Origin: Microvirga tunisiensis
GTDB lineage: Bacteria; Pseudomonadota; Alphaproteobacteria; Rhizobiales; Beijerinckiaceae
Direction: 5' to 3'
DNA length: 44,690 nucleotides
Assembly: GCF_009296175.1 (NCBI RefSeq)
Contig: NZ_VOSK01000033.1
Coordinates: 1 to 44,690 of the forward strand
Made by a program: the position numbers and the translations under genes. Shown one piece after another: positions 8,532-17,501 of this stretch (position 1 is its first letter; each line of letters opens with the position of its first letter). The notes below the pieces were generated by a model. It searched no databases. It worked only from the letters and a program-made list of their open reading frames with translations, and was not told the DNA's origin.

Positions 8532-10004
8532 ATGACCAGTTCGCTTCAGGCTACGCGCGCTGAGGACGTGACGCACTATCAGATGTACATCGACGGGGCC
8601 TGGACGGACGGACGTTCCTCCGGGCGGTCGGACGTCGAGAATCCCGCAAACGAGGTCGTCTTTGCGACCGTCCCGGCCGGAACGGCGGAGGACGCGACGG
8701 CTGCCCTGGAGGCAGCGCGACGCGCGCAGCCCGCATGGGCGGCCCTGCCGCCGATTGTCCGTGCCGGCTACGTCAACGATCTCGCCGCGGCCGTGAAGCG
8801 GGAGAAGGCGCGTCTCGCCCGGATTGTCGTGCTGGAGCAGGGCAAGCCCTTGAACCAGGCCGAAGGCGAGATCGACGCCGTCATCACGTTTCTGACCTTC
8901 GCGGCCGAGAGTGCGCGGCGCATCGAGGGCGATATTCTCCCGTCCGATTTCCAGAACGAGGAAGTCTGGATCCGCCGTGTTCCGTTCGGCGTGGTGGTCG
9001 GCCTCACGGCCTGGAACTATCCGGCAGCCCTGGCGGCGCGCAAGATCGGCCCGGCCCTCGTTGCCGGCAACGCGATGGTCGTCAAGGGTCATGAATCCAC
9101 ACCATTGTCGGCTCTCGAGATCGCCCGCCTTGCCCATGAGGTCGGCATCCCGAAGGGCGTTCTCAATGTGATCACGGGCGATGGCCGCACGGTCGGCGAC
9201 ACGCTCGTACGATCCCCCTTGAGCGACATGATCACGATGACGGGCAGCGTCCGCGCCGGACGGGAGATCTACGCCGCGAGCGCGCAGGAACTGAAGGTCG
9301 TGCGCCTCGAACTCGGCGGCAAGGCGCCGTTCATCGTTCTCGAGGATGCGGACATCGAGGCGGCGGTGGACGCCGCGATCGTTTCGCGTTTCACCAATTG
9401 CGGGCAGATCTGCACCTGCAACGAGCGCATGTATCTGCATCGGAACATCGCGGAGCCGTTCCTCGACAAGTTCGTGTCCCGGGTGAAGCAGATGCGTCTC
9501 GCCGACCCCATGACCAATCCCGACATGGGACCGAAGGTGAACCGCCCCGAGGTCGACAAGGTCGAGGAGATCGTGAACGACGCCATCGCGGCGGGCGCCG
9601 AGGTTCTCGCGGGCGGGCACCGCCTGACGGAAGGCGACTTTTCCCGCGGCCATTGGTTCGAGCCCACGGTTCTGCGCGTCGACGCCAACGACGCCTTGGT
9701 CATGCAGCGCGAGATCTTCGGTCCTGTCGCACCGGTCATGACGGTCGACAGCTTCGAGCAGGCGCTGAGCTTCGCCAACGATACCAGCTACGGCCTGTCG
9801 GCCTATGTCTACACCAACGATCTTCGCCGGGTGATGCGGCTCTCGCGGGAGCTCGCCTTCGGCGAACTCTATGTCAACCGTCCCTGCGGCGAGCTCGTTC
9901 AAGGTTTCCACACGGGCTGGAAGCACTCTGGCCTTGGTGGAGAGGACGGCAAGTACGGTTTCGACGGATACCTGCGGAAGCAGACGACCTACGTCCGCTG
10001 GTGA
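8532..10004 (+). CDS. NAD-dependent aldehyde dehydrogenase, AldA-like
   Basis: This 490-aa enzyme oxidises an aldehyde to the acid with NAD(P)+. It resembles E. coli lactaldehyde/glycolaldehyde dehydrogenase AldA. Visible active-site parts are Asn162 (AWNYP), general base Glu260 (RLELGGKAPF) and catalytic Cys294 (NCGQICTCNER). The length is normal for the family. The ATG at 8532 begins the recognisable N-terminus; an earlier in-frame start lacks similarity. It is the first gene of the rightward sugar cluster, 76 bases before the binding-protein gene, and is probably controlled by the divergent GntR protein. With the dehydratase and GMC enzyme downstream it may oxidise an aldehyde formed in sugar breakdown; the real substrate is inferred only. 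Confidence 0.9.
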   Translation: MTSSLQATRAEDVTHYQMYIDGAWTDGRSSGRSDVENPANEVVFATVPAGTAEDATAALEAARRAQPAWAALPPIVRAGYVNDLAAAVKREKARLARIVVLEQGKPLNQAEGEIDAVITFLTFAAESARRIEGDILPSDFQNEEVWIRRVPFGVVVGLTAWNYPAALAARKIGPALVAGNAMVVKGHESTPLSALEIARLAHEVGIPKGVLNVITGDGRTVGDTLVRSPLSDMITMTGSVRAGREIYAASAQELKVVRLELGGKAPFIVLEDADIEAAVDAAIVSRFTNCGQICTCNERMYLHRNIAEPFLDKFVSRVKQMRLADPMTNPDMGPKVNRPEVDKVEEIVNDAIAAGAEVLAGGHRLTEGDFSRGHWFEPTVLRVDANDALVMQREIFGPVAPVMTVDSFEQALSFANDTSYGLSAYVYTNDLRRVMRLSRELAFGELYVNRPCGELVQGFHTGWKHSGLGGEDGKYGFDGYLRKQTTYVRW

Positions 10005-10010
10005 CGACCT

Positions 10011-10057
10011 GCAGCCACGAGAGCTGCGGCAAGACATAAAGAACCCCGAAAACGGGG
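10011..10057 (+). promoter_or_regulatory. Two small hairpins between aldehyde dehydrogenase and binding-protein genes
   Basis: GCAGC (10011-10015) pairs with GCTGC (10023-10027). CCCCG (10044-10048) pairs with CGGGG (10053-10057) around an AAAA loop. They lie between the stop at 10004 and the strong GGAGG site of the next gene. They may act in mRNA processing; there is no T run. Confidence 0.35.
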
Positions 10058-10080
10058 CGAAACCTTCATGGAGGAAGATA

Positions 10081-11058
10081 ATGCTGAGAAGGACTTTCCT
10101 TGCACTCGCGACGGGCGTCGCTGCCATCGGTCTTGGACTTGGCGGCGCGTCCGCGCAGGACCTGCCCAAGCTGAAGCAAAAAGAGAAGTACAAGGTCGGC
10201 TTCGCGCAGACCGAGTCGAACAATCCGTGGCGCATCGCGCAGACGGAAAGCATGAAGGCCGAGGCCGCCAAGCTCGGTCACCAGCTGGTTTACACGGATG
10301 CTGCCGGCTCCGCCGCCAAGCAGGTGGCCGACGTCAACTCGATGATCGCGCAGGGCGTCGACCTGATCTTCCTCGCTCCGCGCGAGGAGAAGCCCCTGAT
10401 TCCCGCCGTCATGGCGGCCAAGAAGGCCGGCATTCCGGTGGTGCTTCTCGACCGCAATGTGGACCAGAGCCTCGCCAAGGCCGGTCGGGATTATGTGACA
10501 TTCATCGGGTCGGACTTCGTGGATGAGGGCAAGCGCGCCGGCGAGGCGCTGACCAAGGCCGTGAACGGGAACGCCAAGATCATCCAGCTCGAGGGCACCA
10601 CCGGCTCGTCGCCGGCCAATGACCGCCGCAAGGGCTTCGAGGATTACATCAAGGCGCATCCCGGCATGAAGGTCGTCGCGTCCCAGTCGGGCGACTTCGC
10701 CCGCGACAAGGGCCGGCAGGTTGCCGAAACGCTGCTGCAGGCCCATCCCGACGCAACGGCCATCTACGCTCACAACGACGAGATGGCAATCGGTGCGATC
10801 GCGGCTCTCGAAGCGGCCGGCAAGAAGCCCGGCAAGGACGTGATCGTGGTCTCCGTCGACGGCACCCGCGACGCGCTCCAGGCCATCATCGACGGCAAGA
10901 TGCTGGCGACCGTCGCGTGCAATCCGAAGTTCGGGCCGAAGGCCTTCGAGACCCTGGCTCGCTATGCCAAAGGCGAGAAGATCGAGCCGTGGGTGATCAA
11001 CACCGACCGCTTCTTCGACAAGTCGAACGCGACCCAGCTCATCGCCGACGCATACTGA
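10081..11058 (+). CDS. Sugar ABC substrate-binding protein, YtfQ-like
   Basis: This 325-aa periplasmic binding protein is of the ribose/galactofuranose type (Peripla_BP_4). A signal peptide covers about residues 1-22 (MLRRTFLALATG, cleavage after ASA). YtfQ-like stretches include VGFAQTESNNPWRIAQTESM, VDLIFLAPREEKP, PVVLLDRNVD, VASQSGDFARDKG and IYAHNDEMAIGAI. E. coli YtfQ binds galactofuranose; the ligand here is probably a hexose or related sugar but may differ. The ATG at 10081 is preceded by GGAGGAAGAT, an excellent site. It is followed by a 10-base-stem hairpin and the ATPase and two permease genes, so the importer is complete. Confidence 0.93.
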   Translation: MLRRTFLALATGVAAIGLGLGGASAQDLPKLKQKEKYKVGFAQTESNNPWRIAQTESMKAEAAKLGHQLVYTDAAGSAAKQVADVNSMIAQGVDLIFLAPREEKPLIPAVMAAKKAGIPVVLLDRNVDQSLAKAGRDYVTFIGSDFVDEGKRAGEALTKAVNGNAKIIQLEGTTGSSPANDRRKGFEDYIKAHPGMKVVASQSGDFARDKGRQVAETLLQAHPDATAIYAHNDEMAIGAIAALEAAGKKPGKDVIVVSVDGTRDALQAIIDGKMLATVACNPKFGPKAFETLARYAKGEKIEPWVINTDRFFDKSNATQLIADAY

Positions 11059-11064
11059 ACGCGA

Positions 11065-11097
11065 GGGCGCTGCCTGTCATGTCGACGGGCAGCGCCC
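11065..11097 (+). promoter_or_regulatory. Intercistronic hairpin after the YtfQ-like gene
   Basis: GGGCGCTGCC (11065-11074) pairs perfectly with GGCAGCGCCC (11088-11097) around a 13-base loop, just 6 bases after the stop. An ATG at 11079, in frame with the ATPase, lies inside the loop. No T run follows. It probably tunes expression of binding protein against ATPase and permeases. Confidence 0.65.
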
Positions 11098-11132
11098 CTC
11101 CTCGCTTTGACGAACGGATCGACGGACGTTTC

Positions 11133-12662
11133 ATGGCGCCGCTTCTCACCATGCATGGCATCGACAAGCGCTTCGCCGGAATACCGGCCCTGCGCGCGGC
11201 GGAACTCGTGGTGGAGAAGGGCGAAGTCCATGCCCTGATCGGCCAGAACGGCGCCGGCAAGTCGACCATGATCAAGATCCTGACCGGCTATTACAGGAAG
11301 GATGCGGGCGAGATCTCGTTCGACGGAAAGCCGGCGGAATTCTCCTCGCCGCAGGACGCGCAGCGCGCGGGCATCAGCACGATCTATCAGGAGATCAACC
11401 TGGTGCCCTACCGGTCCGTGACGGAGAACATCTGTCTGGGTCGAGAGAAGCGCCGCTTCGGCCTCCTCGATTGGCCTGCCATGCACGCGGAGGCCCGCGC
11501 GCTCCTGGCCCGATTCAACATCGACATCGACGTGCACCGTCCGCTCATGGCCTATCCGACAGCCATCCAGCAGATGGTCGCCATCGCCCGCGCCATCGGG
11601 TTCGAGGCCAGGCTCGTCATCATGGACGAGCCCACGTCTTCTCTCGACGAGCGCGAGGTCGAGGTGTTGTTCGGCGTTATCCGCCAGCTCAAGGCGGCGG
11701 GCGTCTCCGTCATCTTCGTCAGCCACAAGCTCGACGAGCTTTACGCCGTCTGCGACCGCGTCACCATCATGCGCGACGGGCGCACCGTGCAGGTGGCCCC
11801 CCTGGCGGAGCTGTCGCGGCTCGATCTCGTCACCGCCATGCTGGGACGGGAGCTGACCCAGGTTCTGCAGGACGGGCACGATGCCGGCGATCCCGACAGC
11901 GAAGCCCGTCAGCCGGTTCTGAAAGTCGCGAACCTCGCTGTCGGTCGCAAGGTTCGCGACGTCAGCTTCGAGGTGCGCCCCGGCGAGATCGTGGGTCTCG
12001 CCGGACTTCTCGGCGCGGGCCGGACGGAATCCGTGCGCGCCGTCTTCGGAGCCGACAAGCCGGACGCCGGCACCGTCACCTTCGCCGGGAGCGACAACCG
12101 GATTGCGGCCCCCTCGGATGCGATCCGGGCCGGCATGGGTTTCTGCTCGGAGGATCGCAAGCTCGAGGGCATCATTCCCGACATGTCCGTGCGCGAGAAC
12201 CTGACGCTGGCGCTCATGCCGCAGCTGGCCCGACGCGGCATCGTGGACGAGGGGCGCAGCCAGGAGATCGTCGACCGCTTCATCAAACGCCTCGGCATCC
12301 GATGTGCCGGACCCGAACAGCGCATTCGCGAGCTCTCGGGCGGCAACCAGCAGAAGGTGCTGCTTGCCCGCTGGCTCTGCATGAACCCCAAACTGCTCAT
12401 CCTCGACGAACCCACCCGCGGGATCGATGTCGGCGCCAAGGCCGAGATCCTGAGTCTCATCCGGGAGCTCGCCGGCCAGGGCCTCGGCGTTCTGATGATC
12501 TCCTCGGAGCTGGAGGAAGTCGTGGAGGCCGCCAGCCGCATCTTCGTCCTCCGCGACGGTCACACGGCCGCGGAGCTGAAAGGAGATGCGGTGAACGAGC
12601 AGAGCGTCATGGCCGCCATGGCCCATGGGCACGAGGATTCACGGGAGGAGGCCCATGGCTGA
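11133..12662 (+). CDS. Sugar ABC transporter ATPase, two domains (YtfR/RbsA/MglA-like)
   Basis: This 509-aa protein has two ABC domains in one chain, as in monosaccharide importers. Domain 1 has Walker A GQNGAGKST (37-45) and Walker B VIMDEPTSSL; its signature is degenerate (AIQQM), normal for the family. Domain 2 has the degenerate Walker A GLLGAGRTE (no Lys, also normal), LSGGNQQKV and LLILDEPTRG. It energises the two permeases that follow. I placed the start at 11133, where family similarity begins and the length fits the usual 500 aa. An in-frame ATG at 11079 would add 18 residues but is buried in a hairpin loop. The gene overlaps the next by eight bases. Confidence 0.92.
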   Translation: MAPLLTMHGIDKRFAGIPALRAAELVVEKGEVHALIGQNGAGKSTMIKILTGYYRKDAGEISFDGKPAEFSSPQDAQRAGISTIYQEINLVPYRSVTENICLGREKRRFGLLDWPAMHAEARALLARFNIDIDVHRPLMAYPTAIQQMVAIARAIGFEARLVIMDEPTSSLDEREVEVLFGVIRQLKAAGVSVIFVSHKLDELYAVCDRVTIMRDGRTVQVAPLAELSRLDLVTAMLGRELTQVLQDGHDAGDPDSEARQPVLKVANLAVGRKVRDVSFEVRPGEIVGLAGLLGAGRTESVRAVFGADKPDAGTVTFAGSDNRIAAPSDAIRAGMGFCSEDRKLEGIIPDMSVRENLTLALMPQLARRGIVDEGRSQEIVDRFIKRLGIRCAGPEQRIRELSGGNQQKVLLARWLCMNPKLLILDEPTRGIDVGAKAEILSLIRELAGQGLGVLMISSELEEVVEAASRIFVLRDGHTAAELKGDAVNEQSVMAAMAHGHEDSREEAHG

Positions 12663-13656
12663 ATCCGCCACCACCCTTCCTCCCGCCCAAAGGGCGCCTC
12701 GCTTCGACATCAGGCTCGGGTTGACGCGCTACGGCGCCTGGATCGCTCTCGCGATGCTGATCCTGGTCAATCTCGCCGTCACGCCGAACTTCGCCACCTG
12801 GCAGACGCTCAACGTCAACCTCACCCAGGTCTGCACCATCGTGATCGTCGCCGTCGGGATGACCCTCGTCATCGCCACGGGCGGCATCGACCTCTCCGTC
12901 GGCGCGCTCATGGCCATCGCCGGAGCGCTGGCGCCGCTGATCTTCCTCGGCAAGCTCTTCCCCCTGCCCCACCCGGCCGTCGGCATTGCGCTGGCGTTCG
13001 TGGTGCCCGTTCTCGTCGCGGCGGCGCTGGGCTGGTTCAACGGCTGGCTGGTGACGCGCCTGAGAATTCAGCCGATCATCGCGACCCTCGTGCTTTTCAT
13101 CGCAGGGCGCGGCATCGCGCAGGTCTTCACCAACGGCAATCTGCAGGTGTTCAACCTGCCGAGCTTCCAGTTCATCGGCCTCGGGCGCGTATTCGGCATC
13201 CCCTTCCAGGCGATCCTGATGGTCGTCATCGTCGCCGCCGCGGCCTGGATGCTCAGGCGCACCGTGTTCGGCCGGCAGATCCTGGCCATCGGCGGCAACG
13301 AGAAGGCCGCCAGGCTCGCGGGCATTCCCGTGGTCTCGGTGAAGCAGCGGGTCTATCTCATCAGCGGCCTTCTGTCCGGGATCGCGGGTCTCATCGTCAT
13401 CGCCCGCAACTCCGCCGCGGATGCCAATCTCGTCGGTCTCGGCATGGAGCTCGACGCCATCGCGGCCGTGGCCGTGGGCGGTACGCTTCTCACCGGCGGC
13501 CGCGCCACGGTGATCGGCACCTTGGTGGGTGCGCTCATCATCCAGCTCGTTCGCTACACGCTGCTTGCCAACGGCGTGCCGGATGCGGCGGCGCTGGTGG
13601 CGAAGGCCGTCATCATCGTGCTGGCCGTCTGGCTGCAGCGGCAGAGCCATCGCTGA
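12655..13656 (+). CDS. Sugar ABC permease, YtfT-like
   Basis: This 333-aa inner-membrane protein of the BPD_transp_2 family has about eight to ten hydrophobic segments. The signature GMTLVIATGGIDLSVGALMA (about 72-91) and IGGNEKAARLAGIPV are diagnostic of ribose/galactofuranose-type permeases. AVAVGGTLLTGGRATVIGT near the end is also conserved. The ATG at 12655 follows GGGAGGAGGCCC and overlaps the ATPase gene end, implying translational coupling. It pairs with the next permease as a heterodimer, as YtfT and YjfF do in E. coli. Confidence 0.92.
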   Translation: MAESATTLPPAQRAPRFDIRLGLTRYGAWIALAMLILVNLAVTPNFATWQTLNVNLTQVCTIVIVAVGMTLVIATGGIDLSVGALMAIAGALAPLIFLGKLFPLPHPAVGIALAFVVPVLVAAALGWFNGWLVTRLRIQPIIATLVLFIAGRGIAQVFTNGNLQVFNLPSFQFIGLGRVFGIPFQAILMVVIVAAAAWMLRRTVFGRQILAIGGNEKAARLAGIPVVSVKQRVYLISGLLSGIAGLIVIARNSAADANLVGLGMELDAIAAVAVGGTLLTGGRATVIGTLVGALIIQLVRYTLLANGVPDAAALVAKAVIIVLAVWLQRQSHR

Positions 13657-13664
13657 GGTCGTCG

Positions 13665-14642
13665 ATGAATCCCACCACGCTCAAACTCTTTCACGGCATC
13701 GGACGCTACGGCGTCCTCCTGGCGCTTCTCGCCCTGATCCTGGTCGGCTGGCTGCGCTACGAGAACTTCCTCGGCGCGTTCAACGTGCTCTCGGTCCTGC
13801 GCTACAACAGCATGTTCGCGCTGGTCGCGCTCGGGATGTGCTTCGTCATCATCACCGGCGGCATCGATCTCTCGGTGGGTTCGACCGCAGCGCTCGGAAG
13901 CGTCGTGGCGGCCCTGCTTTCGCCCTACGGCGTCCTGCCCGGGCTGCTCGGCGGACTGGCCGCGGGACTGGCGGTCGGGGCCTGCAACGCCCTCATCATC
14001 ACGCGGCTCAACATCCTGCCCTTCATCACCACCCTGGCCACGATGCTGGCGGCGAGCGGCTGCGCGCTGCTGCTGGCGGAGAACCAGTCGGTTTCGGTCT
14101 CCTATGAATCAGGCTTCACCGAACTCGGCCAGGGCGACTTCCTCGGCTTTCCCGTTCCGGCCTGGATCGCGCTGGTCGCCTATCTCGTCGGCTCGCTCGT
14201 TCTCAACCTGACCTCCTTCGGGCGCACCGTACTGGCGATCGGCGGCAATGAGGATGCGGCGCGCCTCATGGGACTTCCGGCCACCCGGGTGAAGGCGCTC
14301 GTCTACCTGGCGAGCGGCGGCCTCGCGGGCCTTGCGGGCGTGATCCTCGCGGCGCAGTTCGGCGCGGGCCAGCCCATCGAAGGCGTCGGCTGGGAGCTCT
14401 TCGCCATTGCGGCGGTGGTGGTCGGCGGGACGCTCCTCACGGGCGGTGTCGGCTCGGTCGGCTCGACGCTCGCGGGCGTGCTCCTGCTCGGCCTGATCTT
14501 CAACATCCTGAATTTCGAGAACGGCCTCGGCTGGATCAGCCTCTCCGCCTATTGGCAATCCGTCATCCGCGGCGCGTTCCTGCTGCTCGTCGTCGCCATC
14601 CAGGCGAGGTTGAGCATGCGCGCCGAAGAGGCGGCCTCCTGA
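13665..14642 (+). CDS. Sugar ABC permease, YjfF-like
   Basis: The second permease (325 aa) of the same importer has the same family marks: GMCFVIITGGIDLSVGSTAA, IGGNEDAARLMGLPATRVKA and AAVVVGGTLLTGGVGSVGST. About eight to ten membrane segments are visible. It starts eight bases after the first permease stop. Two different permeases plus a YtfQ-type binding protein are the reason to compare this system with YtfQRT-YjfF rather than ribose importers, which use one permease. No damage is seen. Confidence 0.92.
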   Translation: MNPTTLKLFHGIGRYGVLLALLALILVGWLRYENFLGAFNVLSVLRYNSMFALVALGMCFVIITGGIDLSVGSTAALGSVVAALLSPYGVLPGLLGGLAAGLAVGACNALIITRLNILPFITTLATMLAASGCALLLAENQSVSVSYESGFTELGQGDFLGFPVPAWIALVAYLVGSLVLNLTSFGRTVLAIGGNEDAARLMGLPATRVKALVYLASGGLAGLAGVILAAQFGAGQPIEGVGWELFAIAAVVVGGTLLTGGVGSVGSTLAGVLLLGLIFNILNFENGLGWISLSAYWQSVIRGAFLLLVVAIQARLSMRAEEAAS

Positions 14643-14682
14643 AGGGTCACGCATTCGATCATCGAGCAAGCGAAGGACAGCC

Positions 14683-15771
14683 ATGCCCCGCATCACCTCC
14701 ATCGAACCCGGCTTCTACCGCATCCCGCTGCCGACCGTTCTGACCGATTCCATGCACGGCGAGATGCGTGCCTTCGAGCTGAACACGGTGCGCATTCGCG
14801 ATTCCGATGGGGCCGAGGGCGTCGGCTACACCTTCACCGTGGGGCGCAACGGAGCCGCCATCGACACGATCCTGGCGCGTGAGCTCCCCGAGATCATGGA
14901 CGGCGAAGAGGCCGATGAAATCGAGCGCCTCTGGCACAAAGCCTGGTGGGCGCTCCATTACGGCGGCCGTGGCGGGCCGACGGTCCTGGCGCTCTCCGCC
15001 TTCGACATGGCCCTGTGGGACCTCAAGGCCAAGCGCGCCCATCTCCCCCTCTGGAAGGCGCTCGGCGGCTTCGAGGCCAAGGTGCCCTGCTATGCCGGCG
15101 GCATCGATCTCGATCTGCCCCTCGACAAGCTGCTGCGCCAGACGGACGACAATCTCGGCAAGGGCTTCCGCGCCATCAAGATGAAGGTCGGCCGCGCCAA
15201 CCTGTTCGAGGATGTGGAGCGGGTGAAGGCGATGCGCGAGCATCTCGGCGCCGGCTTCCCGCTGATGGCGGACGCCAACATGAAGTGGAGCGTCGACGGC
15301 GCGATCCGCGCCGCGCGGGCCCTGCAGCCCTTCGACCTCACCTGGCTCGAGGAGCCGACCATTCCCGACGATCCCGCAGGCCACGCCCGCATCGTGCGCG
15401 AGGGCGGGCTGCCGATCGCCGCGGGCGAAAACCTGCGGACGCTCTGGGAGTTCAAGCTCTACGTGGCCGGCGGCGGCGTGACCTATCCCGAGCCCGACGT
15501 CACCAATTGCGGCGGCGTCACGCCCTTCATGAAAATCGCCCATCTGGCGGAGGCCTTCAATCTTCCGGTCACCAGCCACGGCGCGCACGACGTGACCGTC
15601 CATCTGCTGGCAGCCTGTCCCAACCGCTCCTACCTCGAAGCCCACGGCTTCGGGCTCGAGCGCTACATCGCCGAACCGCTCAAGATCCAGGATGGGTTCG
15701 CTCTGGCGCCGGATCGTCCCGGCCACGGCATCGCCTTCGATTGGAAGGGTCTCGATACGATCAGGGCCTGA
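14683..15771 (+). CDS. Enolase-superfamily sugar-acid dehydratase, mandelate racemase subgroup
   Basis: This 362-aa cytosolic enzyme keeps every active-site residue of the mandelate racemase subgroup. With numbering two higher than mandelate racemase, I see Lys166 and Lys168 (IKMKVG), metal ligands Asp197 (ADAN), Glu223 (WLEEP) and Glu249 (AGEN), the Asp272-His299 dyad (PDVTN, TSHGAHD) and Glu319 (YLEAHG). Most such enzymes outside mandelate metabolism remove water from an aldonic or aldaric acid to give a 2-keto-3-deoxy acid (galactarate/talarate, fuconate and others). Its place after a sugar importer supports that role; the exact acid is unknown. It starts 40 bases after the permease with AAGGACAGCC before the ATG and is co-directional with the GMC gene. 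Confidence 0.88.
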   Translation: MPRITSIEPGFYRIPLPTVLTDSMHGEMRAFELNTVRIRDSDGAEGVGYTFTVGRNGAAIDTILARELPEIMDGEEADEIERLWHKAWWALHYGGRGGPTVLALSAFDMALWDLKAKRAHLPLWKALGGFEAKVPCYAGGIDLDLPLDKLLRQTDDNLGKGFRAIKMKVGRANLFEDVERVKAMREHLGAGFPLMADANMKWSVDGAIRAARALQPFDLTWLEEPTIPDDPAGHARIVREGGLPIAAGENLRTLWEFKLYVAGGGVTYPEPDVTNCGGVTPFMKIAHLAEAFNLPVTSHGAHDVTVHLLAACPNRSYLEAHGFGLERYIAEPLKIQDGFALAPDRPGHGIAFDWKGLDTIRA

Positions 15772-15812
15772 GACACCGAACATCATCGGCCGATAGCGAA
15801 GCAGGTGCATCC

Positions 15813-17501
15813 ATGAAAGAGCGTTTCGACCATATCATCGTCGGCGGCGGCTCCTCCGGTTCCGTCGCGGCCGCGCGACTTGTCAACGAAGGCAGGCGCG
15901 TCCTGTTGCTCGAGGGCGGCTATTCCCATCGCCATCCGCTCCTGGACATGCCGCCCGGCATCTTCAAGATGATCAACGGCAGCAAATACATGCGGTATCA
16001 TCACACGATTCCGCAGGAACATCTGGACGGCCGCGTGCATGACATCCCTCAGGCCAACGTTCTCGGCGGCGGCTCATCGGTCAACGCGCAGGTCTACATG
16101 CGCGGCCGCCCGTCGGACTACGACGAATGGCACGAGATGCTGCGTGGGGAGAACGACTATCCGGGCTGGGGCTGGTCCGACGTGCTGCCCCACTTCCGCA
16201 CCATGGAGGGCAACAACAGGCTCTACAATGAGTTGCACGGCGCCGACGGTCCGCTGCTGGTATCGGACCCCGGCCACATCAACGACATGTCACGATGGTT
16301 CGTGCAGGCCATCCAGGCCCTTGGAGAACCGTTCAACCCTGACTTCAACGGATCGAAGCAGCGGGGTGTCGGCTTCTACCAGTTCATGAACCGGCGCGGC
16401 CGCCGGAGCAGCGCGGCCTATGCCTTCCTGGCGCCGCTCGCAGACAACCCGAACCTCGTCATCCGCCTGCAGTCGCGGGTGCGCAAGATCGAGATCGAGA
16501 ACGGCCGCGCGATCGGCGTCACCTATCGTGACGCGAAAGGCATCGACCACCGGGTTTATGCGGATGGCGAGGTGATCGTTGCGTCCGGAGCCCTTGTCAC
16601 GCCGCAGCTTCTCATGCTGTCGGGCATCGGCCCGGCCGGTCAGTTGCGAGAGCACGGAATCCCCTGCATCGCCGATCTGCCGGGCATCGGAGAGAATCTG
16701 GTCGATCACCCGGAGGTGCCCCTCATCGCGAAAGCCAACGGTCCCTATGGATATTACAAGCAGGGCATCGGATGGCGGATGCTCCTCAACGGCCTTCATT
16801 TCCGGCTGTTTCGCTCAGGGCCGATCCTCTCGGCCGGCGTCGAAGCCGGGGCTTTCGTCAATCCCAGGGATCCGGATGCGGAGCCCACGATCCAAGCCTT
16901 CTGCGTGCCGATCATCTATCTCGACCGGGACACGCTCGGGCTGGTCGACGACACCTACGGACTGACGATCACGACGGTCGTGGTGAAGCCGAAATCCCGC
17001 GGCTTCGTTCGGCTGCGCTCGGCCGATCCGGAAGACATGCCCCTGGTCTCGCCCAATCTCCTGAAACATCCGGACGATGCCCAGGCGATGATCGACGGAC
17101 AGCGCTTCTTCATTCGCGCGTTCGAGACCAGTCCATTGGCGGAACGGATCGAGCGCGTCTCGATCCCCGATCCGAACGATCTCAGCGACGAGGCGATCAT
17201 GAAGCATTGCCGGCGTTTCGTGAAGACGAACTACCATCCCAGCGGAACCTGCCGGATGGGCACGGCGAGCGATCCCATGGCCGTTCTCGATTCCAGGCTC
17301 CGCGTGCGCGGCATCGAGAATCTGCGGGTGTGCGATCTGTCGGCCATGCCCAACATCAATGCGGGCAACACGAATGCGCCCGCGATGATGCTCGGAAGCC
17401 GTTGCGCGGAACTCATCACGGGCCGGCCGACCATCAGCACGTCCCAATTCGGCCCTCGCCTGTCCGAGCAGGGAGACATGAGCGTTGCCACGCTGAGTTG
17501 A
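15813..17501 (+). CDS. GMC-family FAD oxidoreductase (choline dehydrogenase-like)
   Basis: This 562-aa flavoenzyme probably oxidises an alcohol or sugar. The FAD-binding motif is IIVGGGSSGSVAAARL with the ribose-binding Glu in LLLEGG. GMC signature 1 is VLGGGSSVNAQVYMRG and signature 2 is SGALVTPQLLMLSGIGP. The active-site His is in NYHPSGTCRMG and its partner Asn in GNTNAPAMMLG. There is no signal peptide, so a cytosolic location is expected. The ATG at 15813 follows AGGTG; a very long in-frame extension upstream overlaps the dehydratase and is not real. It ends the sugar cluster. Similar enzymes oxidise choline, glucose-type sugars or polyethylene glycol; context favours a sugar or polyol. 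Confidence 0.9.
   Translation: MKERFDHIIVGGGSSGSVAAARLVNEGRRVLLLEGGYSHRHPLLDMPPGIFKMINGSKYMRYHHTIPQEHLDGRVHDIPQANVLGGGSSVNAQVYMRGRPSDYDEWHEMLRGENDYPGWGWSDVLPHFRTMEGNNRLYNELHGADGPLLVSDPGHINDMSRWFVQAIQALGEPFNPDFNGSKQRGVGFYQFMNRRGRRSSAAYAFLAPLADNPNLVIRLQSRVRKIEIENGRAIGVTYRDAKGIDHRVYADGEVIVASGALVTPQLLMLSGIGPAGQLREHGIPCIADLPGIGENLVDHPEVPLIAKANGPYGYYKQGIGWRMLLNGLHFRLFRSGPILSAGVEAGAFVNPRDPDAEPTIQAFCVPIIYLDRDTLGLVDDTYGLTITTVVVKPKSRGFVRLRSADPEDMPLVSPNLLKHPDDAQAMIDGQRFFIRAFETSPLAERIERVSIPDPNDLSDEAIMKHCRRFVKTNYHPSGTCRMGTASDPMAVLDSRLRVRGIENLRVCDLSAMPNINAGNTNAPAMMLGSRCAELITGRPTISTSQFGPRLSEQGDMSVATLS

Noticed and set aside
10962..12632. 556-codon minus-strand frame opposite the sugar ATPase
   Set aside because: Shadow of a gene with intact Walker motifs; no family resemblance.
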